DNA of 63,259 nt, taken from the NCBI GenBank assembly GCA_003215175.1, contig QCKS01000006.1, positions 1 through 63,259 of the forward strand. The letters run 5' to 3'. Below, in pieces: positions 26,385 to 34,560 of the stretch; the stretch's first letter is position 1; every line of letters starts with the position of its first letter. Under the pieces are notes generated by a model. It saw only the letters and a list, made by a program, of their open reading frames with translations, searched no databases and had not been told where the DNA came from. Position numbers and translations under genes: made by a program. The DNA is from Acidimicrobiales bacterium AG-410-I20 (GTDB taxonomy: Bacteria > Actinomycetota > Acidimicrobiia > Acidimicrobiales > MedAcidi-G1).

Positions 26385-29300
26385 ATGAATCCAGAAGGAA
26401 CCTCTCCGCCTGAACCACCGAACTCTCCAAGATCTGGCCCACGAATAGCCGGTGGAGGATTTCGGGGAACCGGCAGAGGCAGAGGTAGAGGGTCGGGAAG
26501 GAACCCAAGAAGGATCCGAACAATAGCCATCGGACTTTTTGCCGTCGTCACTTTTGGGCTGATGTTCTTCCGTGGATTAGCAAGTTTTTACACAGATTTT
26601 CTTTGGTTCGATCAACTAGGACACGGCGAAGTCTTCACTTCAGTATTTGGCGCTCAAATTGTACTTGTACTGATCTTTACCTTCCTTTTCTTTGCTCTCC
26701 TATTTGTGAACTTACGAGTAGCAAATCGTTTAGCTCCATCAATACGCCCACCCGGGCCAGAAGAAGATATTTTGGGTCGGTTCCACGAACTTTTTGGCAA
26801 TAGAACATTACGCATCCAACTCATCGTCTCAATTGTTCTTGCTTTAATCGTTGGAATTGGAGTATCGGGAAGATGGCAAGAATGGCTCCTTTTCACAAAC
26901 GGTGTGGATTTCTCTGCAGCTGACGCTCAATTCGGTAAAGACATTAGTTTCTATGTCTTCCAACTTCCCTTTTTAACATTCGTGGTTAACTGGTTTTTCC
27001 GAAGCCTCCTAATCGTATTTTTTATAACCGTTATCGCTCACTACGTAAATGGCGGTATACGTTTACAAACATCGGGCGACAGAGTACAACCAAGAGTTAA
27101 AGCACACTTATCAGTAATCCTTGCTTTCCTCGCCATAGTAAAAGCAGTTGATTATTGGTTCGCCCGCTTTGAACTCACCACTTCAACTCGGGGGCACGTT
27201 GACGGTGCAAGTTATACCGATGTCAAAGCACAACTACCTGCCACGAATTTATTGATCCTAATTTCGCTCTTAGCGGTTGTTCTTCTTCTAGTAAATATTC
27301 GCCGTAAAGGATGGGTCCTGCCATCACTTGCTGTAGGTCTTTGGGCATTCGTCGCGCTAGTGATGGGAAATATTTACCCAGCAGTTATACAAAGCTTACG
27401 AGTTCAACCCGCCGAGTCAGAAAAAGAAGCGCTCTACATTGAGCGCAATATTGACGCCACTCGACAGGCTTTTGGTTTAGATCAAGTACTAGAAGTCCAA
27501 ATTGATGACTTTGATACAGAAATAACTGCAGTTGATCTCCTATCTAACGCTTCAACCGTACGCAACATCCGAGTGTTAGATCCCGTTGTCGTTCAAGGCA
27601 CATTCGATCGGCTACAAGGAGAGCGTGAGTTTTACCGATTCTCCGACGTACTCGATTCAGATCGATACCAAATAAATGGTGAAACGACACAAGTCCTATT
27701 AGGGGCAAGGGAACTTGACTTAAATGAGACCCGATCATGGGAAAGTCAACACGTTGCATTTACCCATGGATACGGATTAGCTATGGCACCGGTAAGCCAA
27801 GTAAGAGGCTCTGGCGACCCTGACTTTGTTATAGGTGACCTTCCAGTTTCCATTGACCAATCCTTAGACATAACACTCGAAAAGCCTCAAATTTATATCG
27901 GGGAAGGATTAGGAGGCTATGCAGTTGTTGGAGCCAGTCGTGACGAAGTTGACTTCACCGACGAAAATCAAGAAACTCAAGATGTTCGATATGAGGAGAT
28001 AGGAGGACAAGGCGGAGTAGAAATAAATTCCTTCATTCGTAAAACCGCATTTGCTTTACGTTTCGGTCAAATTGAACCACTTATCTCAAACTTCCTAACT
28101 GATGAGTCACGAATAATCTATGTCAGAGATGTAAGAGACAGAGTAGAGAAACTCGCACCATTCCTTCAATTTGACTCCGACCCTTACCCAGTGATTCTTG
28201 ACGGACGCATGGTTTACGTAGTTGACGGATACACCACAACCGACCGGTACCCATATTCACAACGAGCACCCGTATCTGATCTAGATAGAGAAAGCGGATT
28301 GCGTGACAGGTTCAATTACGTACGAAATTCAGTAAAAGCAGTTGTTGACGCCTTTGATGGTGACGTCAAGTTCTACATCGTTGACCCAGACGACCCAATT
28401 ATTCAGGCATACCAAGCAGCTTTCAGCGGCCTTTTCACCCCTGTTTCTGAAATGCCGGAAGCGCTTGTTGACCATCTCCGATACCCAGAAGATATGTTCC
28501 GAGTCCAATCAGAATTATGGGGCGCCTACCATGTTGATGAAACTGAGAACTTCTATCAACGAGCTTCCGAATGGGCGATCTCTCAAGACCCAGGGAGAAG
28601 TGGAGAAGGAGCGGCGAATCTCGCTCTAGTAGACAGTCAAGGAGTTCGCATTGGAACACGAGATGTGCGGATGTCCCCATATCGAACCATCGTCAGTTTG
28701 TCAGATTCCACAGAAGCCGAATACGTAATTTTGCGAGCTTTCGTTCCACTTGATGAGGAAGATGCCCGTAAAGAACTTGCCGCTTATGTAGTAGGTCGCA
28801 GCGACGGGGAGAATGCTGGACAGCTTGTTGTTTATCGACCACCCACTTCAAATTTTGATGGTCCAGCGCTTGCTGAAGAACGGATACGTAATGACGAAGA
28901 AGTGGCGAGTCTCCAAACTTTGCTCAGTCAACGTGGATCAGACGTGCTCTTTGGTGAACTACTTCTCGTACCAATAGAGAATTCAATTCTTTATGTTCGA
29001 CCCCTCTATGTGCAGGCAGATGGGGACTCAACTGTGCCTGAACTAGAACGTGTCATTGTTGTCGCAGGCGAAAAAGTTGTTATGGAAAACACTCTTCAAG
29101 AAGCCCTTGAAGAACTTACCGGTCAGAGTCTCAGTACTCTATTCCCTGCTCAATTATCAACAAGTTCACCAGTGTCGGAACCAGAAGAAGTTACAGAAGA
29201 AGAACCGTCTGAACCGTCTGAACCGTCTGAACCGTCTGAACCTATTCCAGAAGACCTCAGCGGTTTAGTTCAAGAAATTGAACAATTACAAATAGAGGCT

Positions 29301-29405
29301 GCCCAAGCACTGGCAGAAACTCCTCCCGACTGGATCACCTTTGGAGAAATCCAAAGCCAAATACAAGACTTGCTAACAGTATTGGCATCCGAGGTTGATA
29401 ACTAA
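26385..29405 (+). CDS. UPF0182 family integral membrane protein
   Basis: A 1006-residue protein typical of Actinomycetota. A Gly/Arg/Pro-rich cytoplasmic N-terminus is followed by about seven membrane helices (FAVVTFGLMFFRGLASFY, FTFLFFALLFVNLRVA, LLAVVLLLVNIRRKGW) and a long extracytoplasmic domain. Family segments include DFLWFDQLGHGEVFTSVFG, NIDATRQAFGLDQV and YPYSQRAP. The C-terminus contains a Glu-Pro-Ser repeat and a coiled-coil end (LVQEIEQLQIEAAQALAE). Function of the family is not established. Confidence 0.93.
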   Translation: MNPEGTSPPEPPNSPRSGPRIAGGGFRGTGRGRGRGSGRNPRRIRTIAIGLFAVVTFGLMFFRGLASFYTDFLWFDQLGHGEVFTSVFGAQIVLVLIFTFLFFALLFVNLRVANRLAPSIRPPGPEEDILGRFHELFGNRTLRIQLIVSIVLALIVGIGVSGRWQEWLLFTNGVDFSAADAQFGKDISFYVFQLPFLTFVVNWFFRSLLIVFFITVIAHYVNGGIRLQTSGDRVQPRVKAHLSVILAFLAIVKAVDYWFARFELTTSTRGHVDGASYTDVKAQLPATNLLILISLLAVVLLLVNIRRKGWVLPSLAVGLWAFVALVMGNIYPAVIQSLRVQPAESEKEALYIERNIDATRQAFGLDQVLEVQIDDFDTEITAVDLLSNASTVRNIRVLDPVVVQGTFDRLQGEREFYRFSDVLDSDRYQINGETTQVLLGARELDLNETRSWESQHVAFTHGYGLAMAPVSQVRGSGDPDFVIGDLPVSIDQSLDITLEKPQIYIGEGLGGYAVVGASRDEVDFTDENQETQDVRYEEIGGQGGVEINSFIRKTAFALRFGQIEPLISNFLTDESRIIYVRDVRDRVEKLAPFLQFDSDPYPVILDGRMVYVVDGYTTTDRYPYSQRAPVSDLDRESGLRDRFNYVRNSVKAVVDAFDGDVKFYIVDPDDPIIQAYQAAFSGLFTPVSEMPEALVDHLRYPEDMFRVQSELWGAYHVDETENFYQRASEWAISQDPGRSGEGAANLALVDSQGVRIGTRDVRMSPYRTIVSLSDSTEAEYVILRAFVPLDEEDARKELAAYVVGRSDGENAGQLVVYRPPTSNFDGPALAEERIRNDEEVASLQTLLSQRGSDVLFGELLLVPIENSILYVRPLYVQADGDSTVPELERVIVVAGEKVVMENTLQEALEELTGQSLSTLFPAQLSTSSPVSEPEEVTEEEPSEPSEPSEPSEPIPEDLSGLVQEIEQLQIEAAQALAETPPDWITFGEIQSQIQDLLTVLASEVDN
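29202..29237 (+). repeat. Nonanucleotide repeat (GAACCGTCT)x4
   Basis: Four perfect 9-base units plus a partial fifth encode Glu-Pro-Ser triplets in the C-terminal linker of the UPF0182 protein. In frame and therefore length-variable without loss of frame. Confidence 0.95.
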
Positions 29406-29406
29406 G

Positions 29407-29862
29407 TCAATCAGCGGGCTGCCAGCCATCAAGGCGGTTACCTGACGGTGAAGAATCTTCAATTCGAGCAGGAGAATCGGCGCTCAGATCTTTAAAACTT
29501 TCATCACTTGCTAAATCGGGTGAAATATCTGTTGGATTTATCGGTTCAAACCGACTCGCCAATTCCGCAATTTGACCTTTTAGCTCAACACTTACACGCG
29601 TTAACTCACCTGAAAGGCGCGCAATGGTCATCCGCAAGTCCATAAGAGTTTCTTCGTCTTCTTCACCAGCTTCAGATCCGAATGCATCAAATTTATGTTC
29701 TAAAACACCAATTCTTTCATCTAAATCTCTCAACCCATTTGCCAAGTCAAGAAGAATTTGATCAGCAATCGGAGGTCCATCCGTTGGTTGGACAACTGAA
29801 GGAGAAACATTCCCTACCCGGTTATCTCGCTGATTTTTATTTTTGCCAAACTTCTTAGCCAT
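29407..29862 (-). CDS. Coiled-coil protein of unknown function
   Basis: A 151-residue soluble protein with a basic N-terminus (MAKKFGKNKNQRDNR), a central helical/coiled-coil part (LLDLANGLRDLDERIGVLEH and DLRMTIARLSGELTRVSVEL) and an acidic, Ser/Pro-rich tail. It is convergent with the UPF0182 gene, one base apart. No family recognised. Confidence 0.6.
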   Translation of the reverse strand: MAKKFGKNKNQRDNRVGNVSPSVVQPTDGPPIADQILLDLANGLRDLDERIGVLEHKFDAFGSEAGEEDEETLMDLRMTIARLSGELTRVSVELKGQIAELASRFEPINPTDISPDLASDESFKDLSADSPARIEDSSPSGNRLDGWQPAD

Positions 29863-29968
29863 ATAACAATCGTACTACTCCAAATACTGTCAGTATGAAC
29901 AGCCTGACATAACAGCCGAAAAGAAGGTAGGTACGCTAGAGGTATGTATAACTTCCTTGGATCACAAT

Positions 29969-30889
29969 ATGAATAAGGCAGTTATCAATATTTTCGCAGC
30001 CCTTTCACTAATTTCTTTAGTTTCTTGCGCAAACTATGACGGTCGTTCCATGAAGGGCAAGAATCCTACAGACACCCTTGACGTGCTTGTGGATCCTGAT
30101 TTCGGAACAGAGAATGAAGAAAAATTCCCTGACGACACAGAAGATTCTCAAAAAAATAGTGATCAGGAAAAAGGAGAAGCCAACCCGGATCTTGATCCGT
30201 TTCAGGGAGTAGGCAACGACTCAGCGGTCGGCACTGAGACACTATCTGGAATGATAGGTGAAATGGGTTCTTATGAACTCACCTTCCCGCAAATCTCAGA
30301 TACGCCATCTGATTTCGCTATCAATGGAACGATTCAGGCAATCGCTGACCGTATTTATTTGGATTTCGCATCAGAGATCGCTGAAATGAGCGCTGAAGGA
30401 TCCCAAATAGGAACTAGTGAACTCGTAGGTGAAGGAAGAATCATTTTTAACAACGGTTATCTATTAAGTGTCTTATTTGAAGGACTCACGTATTGGGGTG
30501 GTGCAGCTAGTCAACAATCATGGGCGGATTCAGTCATGGTTGATCTTTCTAATGGGCAAACACTCACCGCGGAAAACTTATTTCAACAAGAGATTTCTAT
30601 CGAATGGAAAGAAGTCATAGCAAACAAATCTTATGAGTTACTTGTTGAACGTTTAGGTTCCGAAATGGTTTGGGATGAAGGCCTAATCCCAAATACAGAA
30701 AATTTTGACAACATGCTTGTTACACAGCCCGGGCTTCTTATCGTTTTTGATCAATACCAAGTTGCGGCGGGGGTGGCTGGAACACCAACCGTAATTATCC
30801 CCTGGATTGATATAGCAGCAATTATTGATCCACAGAGCAGAATCGGGGAGCTTGTTATTGCTGGAGGCACCTTAGAGTCTTCTAATTGA
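29969..30889 (+). CDS. Lipoprotein with DUF3298/RsiV-like domain
   Basis: A 306-residue envelope lipoprotein. The ATG at 29969 gives the signal NIFAALSLISLVSCA with lipobox Cys. A low-complexity acidic linker precedes a C-terminal domain related to the DUF3298 part of RsiV and YdgH-type proteins (DLSNGQTLTAENLFQQ, GLLIVFDQYQVAAGVAG, VIIPWIDI). In RsiV this domain binds lysozyme; here no sigma-factor gene or anti-sigma part is present, so no such role is claimed. The 3' end overlaps the sulfatase gene by 8 bases on the opposite strand. Confidence 0.75.
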   Translation: MNKAVINIFAALSLISLVSCANYDGRSMKGKNPTDTLDVLVDPDFGTENEEKFPDDTEDSQKNSDQEKGEANPDLDPFQGVGNDSAVGTETLSGMIGEMGSYELTFPQISDTPSDFAINGTIQAIADRIYLDFASEIAEMSAEGSQIGTSELVGEGRIIFNNGYLLSVLFEGLTYWGGAASQQSWADSVMVDLSNGQTLTAENLFQQEISIEWKEVIANKSYELLVERLGSEMVWDEGLIPNTENFDNMLVTQPGLLIVFDQYQVAAGVAGTPTVIIPWIDIAAIIDPQSRIGELVIAGGTLESSN

Positions 30890-32468
30890 GTCCAAGTCTT
30901 ACAAATTGCTCCTCAGGTGCTTCTACTTCCTCTAAAGCATGGCGTAAAAGATTCTCATAATGGGGTAGTCGTTTTGAGTCAACAAGATTTTCTGTTTCTT
31001 GATCATCTTCATGATCAAACAAATATGACTCATTTCCCGCCCCTCGACCAGCAAGAAGAACCGCCCGGTTAGATAACTCTTGTCCGGAGAGTGGCTGACG
31101 GATAACAGGAACGTCACTGCCGGGCATCCGATCTAACCACGCTCTACCATCTGGCCGTGGCAAACCTGCATTTGGGAAAATATGCATCGGCATGGTTGAC
31201 CATCGGTTAGACCAAATACTGATATCCCCAACAGGTCCTTGTGCTCCGCGAATATATTTCCCGTCAGTGTCAATCACATTTACTTCAAGCCCGAAGTAAC
31301 CCTGCAACATATGATCACGAACATTTTCTTCTTGACCCTCAATAATCGAACGTAAAGAAACCCCATGAGTGCGGTGCTCCACATCTAAGTTGAATAAATC
31401 CACAAGAGTGGCATGAACGTCAACGCTTGTAGTTAATGCTTGACGACTACCGGCGTCAACCCCAGGCCAATGCACCAGCATCGGGATATGGCCAAGCAAG
31501 TTAAATATTGGAGACATTGGCTTACCAAAAGTTTCATTTCGCTCACCTAAGTAATGGCCATGATCCGTAACAATAAAAAGGGCAGTGTCATCCCATAAAT
31601 TATTGCGATCCATAGCATCTAAGACTTTGCCAAACCAATGATCAATCATCGAGAGTTTCGCCCCGTAATTAGCTCGTACCTGAAATGCTTGCTCTTCGGT
31701 TAGCACTCCTTTTTCGATTGCTTTTTGCATATACGGAGGCCAAATAATGAGATCTTCTTCGCGTTGGTCATGATATTTATACGCCCACGGTTCTGGGGTG
31801 TCAAATGGTTCATGAGGATCAAACTCGTCAACGAAAAGAAAGAACCGATCATGCTGCTTCGCGTTGCGATCTAACCAATCCGCGGTTGCTTGCATTGTGC
31901 GTGGGCCAGGAAAATCACTTTCTTCCCGAAAGTAGGTTCGAGACGTATCATAAGATCGGCGAAACCATCCTTCAGCTGAAGGCAACGCCGGTGTCCCGAC
32001 CCAACTCGGGTCATCACGAAGTCTCCAAGGGTCTCCTTCGTGTCCACGCATGTAATCCCACATGCCAAAATCAGTGTGATAGTTCTCCCCGCCGGTTTCA
32101 AAAAGGTGTGGGTGATCTGAAATGAGACCTGTCGCCACTCCTTTCATTTTCATAGAGTGAGCAATATTTGACTCCCAGATTTCTATAGAACCCCAAGGTT
32201 TCCAAAGAAAATCCCACGCTCCGCAAAGAATGTCGTGGCGGGCAGGCATACAAGGCAGAGAAGCGGAATAGTGACGGTCAAATCTCAAACCTCGAGCTGC
32301 AAGACGGTCAAGGTTCGGAGTTTCAAACTCTTCGCCACCGTAGCAACCCAGCATCCGACGATTAAGGCTGTCAAGGAGGATAACGATTGCATTCCGTGGG
32401 CCAGAATTGGGTTCGTAGGGGACAGGTGCTGGTTGCTCAAACAGATAAGGATGAGTGATCTCCGTCAT
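30882..32468 (-). CDS. Sulfatase (S1, formylglycine type)
   Basis: A 528-residue alkaline-phosphatase-fold sulfatase. The formylglycine motif is C73-M-P-A-R77 (SLPCMPARHD). Metal-site elements are ILLDSLN (D33), IVTDHGHYLGE near residue 310, and FFLFVDEFDPHEPFD. No signal peptide is visible, so it is probably cytoplasmic or needs another route. Such enzymes release sulfate from sulfated glycans or small sulfate esters. Only one sulfatase is present and no anaerobic or FGE-type maturase gene is in the window. Start ATG at 32468. Confidence 0.9.
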   Translation of the reverse strand: MTEITHPYLFEQPAPVPYEPNSGPRNAIVILLDSLNRRMLGCYGGEEFETPNLDRLAARGLRFDRHYSASLPCMPARHDILCGAWDFLWKPWGSIEIWESNIAHSMKMKGVATGLISDHPHLFETGGENYHTDFGMWDYMRGHEGDPWRLRDDPSWVGTPALPSAEGWFRRSYDTSRTYFREESDFPGPRTMQATADWLDRNAKQHDRFFLFVDEFDPHEPFDTPEPWAYKYHDQREEDLIIWPPYMQKAIEKGVLTEEQAFQVRANYGAKLSMIDHWFGKVLDAMDRNNLWDDTALFIVTDHGHYLGERNETFGKPMSPIFNLLGHIPMLVHWPGVDAGSRQALTTSVDVHATLVDLFNLDVEHRTHGVSLRSIIEGQEENVRDHMLQGYFGLEVNVIDTDGKYIRGAQGPVGDISIWSNRWSTMPMHIFPNAGLPRPDGRAWLDRMPGSDVPVIRQPLSGQELSNRAVLLAGRGAGNESYLFDHEDDQETENLVDSKRLPHYENLLRHALEEVEAPEEQFVRLGLN

Positions 32469-32525
32469 GTTTCCATATTCTCACGCTTAAACGCTTTGTC
32501 TTGTATTGGCGGTACGGTCTTGATC

Positions 32526-32954
32526 ATGAAAGAAGAAACGAAAGCGCTGCGTCTTCATTTGTTGGAAACCACAGGTATGGACGGGGTCAGCAAAACCAGA
32601 GTTATCTTTCGAGGCTTGTTGATGGCATGTGCGGCTTGTGGAAGCCGAGGACTCTTTCATCACTGGTGGAAAATGCGTGAGTCATGCCCTAATTGCAATT
32701 TGGTGTTCACCAGATCAGAAGGTTATTGGATAGGAGCAGTTGCAGTTAACACCATGATGAGCGGATTTTTACTCCTTATTACAGTGGTGGTTTCATTCTT
32801 GGTTTCATTACCTGACCTGCGATGGCAACCAATCCTTATTCCGTCAGCCCTAGTAAGTGTCTTTGTCCCACTGTTTTTAGATCCAATATCACGAACCTTC
32901 TGGACATCCATGGTGGCTATCGGTCGACCACCCGAAAAACCTTCTGATCCGTAA
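32526..32954 (+). CDS. DUF983 zinc-ribbon membrane protein
   Basis: The frame is open much earlier, but the first sensible start is the ATG at 32526, giving 142 residues and removing the overlap with the sulfatase. A zinc-ribbon-like CAACGSRGLF ... ESCPNC motif is followed by two membrane helices (VNTMMSGFLLLITVVVSFLV and ILIPSALVSVFVPLFLDPI). This is the DUF983 pattern; its function is not known. Confidence 0.75.
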   Translation: MKEETKALRLHLLETTGMDGVSKTRVIFRGLLMACAACGSRGLFHHWWKMRESCPNCNLVFTRSEGYWIGAVAVNTMMSGFLLLITVVVSFLVSLPDLRWQPILIPSALVSVFVPLFLDPISRTFWTSMVAIGRPPEKPSDP

Positions 32955-32962
32955 TTAGAGAG

Positions 32963-34537
32963 TCACCAGCGACTTGATTTTGTTAACTCTTCAACCGGTA
33001 AGTAAATATTAAATCGTTCTCTAACTCGAGCATCAATGTCTGCTGAAATGTGAGTTGGGAAATGAGTACTTAGGGTTTCTTTAACGACTTGTCTCGCTCT
33101 TTCATCAACAGATGTCGCGCCCGCATCGTGCCAATCATCGGGGCTCAATCTGTCGCCAACTTCTGGGTAAACATACTCTGATTGCATCATGGACAACGTT
33201 TGATCTTGTCCCAGAAAATGAGAGGGACCATGCACTACTTCACGGATGGTATCTACTGACAAAGTGTCTTCATTGATTTCAATTCCCCGAAGTGTCCTGT
33301 TGATTGCTCCAAGCATGTCGTTATCAATAACTAACGCTTCAAAAGAACACGCTAAGAGGCTGGCCAGCATTCCCGCAGATTCATATATCAGATTGGCCCC
33401 CGCTTGAGCCGCTAGCGTAACGGTCACTCCTTTCTCATGCCCGGCTTGATTGTCAGGCATTTTAGAATCCGCCATACCAGCAGCAACTCCCGAAGGGAGC
33501 CCTAACCAGTTCGCCATTTGAGCTGCTGCAGCGTTCAAAATCGCTTCTTCTCCTGAGCCGCCAGTCATGGCTCCGGTGCGAAGATCAGAAACAAATGGCC
33601 ATAGTCCCATAACACATGGATGACCAGGGGAAAGCAGGTTTACGCACGTAAGAGCGGACAGACATTCTGCTAAAGCTTGAGCTAAAGATCCTGCTAAAGC
33701 AGCTGGTGAAGTCGCTCCAGCCTGCCCAGCAGAAAGCAAATTAATAGGCATACCGGTTCTCACTTGAGCAACCATAGAGCGAACGGCATCTTCGGCGTAA
33801 CGCAACGGCGGGACCACAAACGTATTATTCGCAACACAGAATGGTCGTTGAGCAAATGCGCCTGGTGTGCCTCCGAGCATTTCATCAAACATGTCCACTG
33901 TTTCGTAAACGTGCTCTGGCTGAAAGAAAGAAGTTCCAATCGGTTTCGTTGTGCCCATAGCTAAGGCATATGCCGTGTTCACATCAAGGTCTCTTGCCTC
34001 AATCATGTCACGCGGAACAAGACTCCGAACATGAAAATGTATGTGCTCACAGGTATCAACAAGACGAGCGACATCATAAATGTCTTGAAGATTTGAATGT
34101 CGATGGGTACGTGTTTCATCTTCGTAAACCGAGACAGCCGCACCAGCGGTACCGAAATAAACTCTGTCGCCTCCAACTTCAATAGTGCGTTCGTTATCTA
34201 ACCCATACCAAGTAAAACTTTTAGCCGCAGTATTTATAGCGTCTTCAACGATCTGGCGGGGGAAATAAAGGCGGTCATCTTTTGTATACCCTCCAGCATT
34301 TCCAACAACTTCTATGAACTCAGGTATCGGGCTTCCCATTCCAACTTCTTCAAGTAAACAAAGAGCCGCTTCATAGACTTGCTTGCATTCATCTTCAGAC
34401 AAAGGTTTGTAAGCGCCGCCACTAAAACCCGGTCGAACTGCACGTTCTTCAACTGGAGGTCCGGCAGCTCTGGCCGCGACACGGGCAGCGCGCCCGCCTG
34501 CTCGTCCTGCTTTTATGGGCTGATCATTCTCAGGCAC
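32963..34537 (-). CDS. MttB-superfamily (trimethylamine/glycine-betaine-type) methyltransferase
   Basis: A 524-residue TIM-barrel methyltransferase of the MttB superfamily. Segments FSGGAYKPLSEDECKQVYEA, VYFGTAGAAVSVYEDETRTH and AGMADSKMPDNQAGHEKG are typical. The reading frame has no internal amber codon, so it is a non-pyrrolysine member; characterised examples demethylate glycine betaine or related quaternary amines with a corrinoid protein as acceptor. An Ala/Arg-rich N-terminus precedes the domain. It lies 23 bases downstream of the dimethylglycine-dehydrogenase-like gene and is probably co-transcribed. No corrinoid protein gene is nearby. Substrate is inferred from family and context. 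Confidence 0.88.
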   Translation of the reverse strand: MPENDQPIKAGRAGGRAARVAARAAGPPVEERAVRPGFSGGAYKPLSEDECKQVYEAALCLLEEVGMGSPIPEFIEVVGNAGGYTKDDRLYFPRQIVEDAINTAAKSFTWYGLDNERTIEVGGDRVYFGTAGAAVSVYEDETRTHRHSNLQDIYDVARLVDTCEHIHFHVRSLVPRDMIEARDLDVNTAYALAMGTTKPIGTSFFQPEHVYETVDMFDEMLGGTPGAFAQRPFCVANNTFVVPPLRYAEDAVRSMVAQVRTGMPINLLSAGQAGATSPAALAGSLAQALAECLSALTCVNLLSPGHPCVMGLWPFVSDLRTGAMTGGSGEEAILNAAAAQMANWLGLPSGVAAGMADSKMPDNQAGHEKGVTVTLAAQAGANLIYESAGMLASLLACSFEALVIDNDMLGAINRTLRGIEINEDTLSVDTIREVVHGPSHFLGQDQTLSMMQSEYVYPEVGDRLSPDDWHDAGATSVDERARQVVKETLSTHFPTHISADIDARVRERFNIYLPVEELTKSSRW

Positions 34538-34560
34538 CGCAGTTCCCCTTTCTTCTACTT

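Noticed and set aside
32235-32525. Upstream extension of the DUF983 reading frame
   Set aside because: Overlaps the sulfatase N-terminus and has no domain; DUF983 proteins start near the chosen ATG.
32963-34537. Pyrrolysine-containing trimethylamine methyltransferase
   Set aside because: The frame is continuous without an internal amber codon, and no pyl genes are seen.
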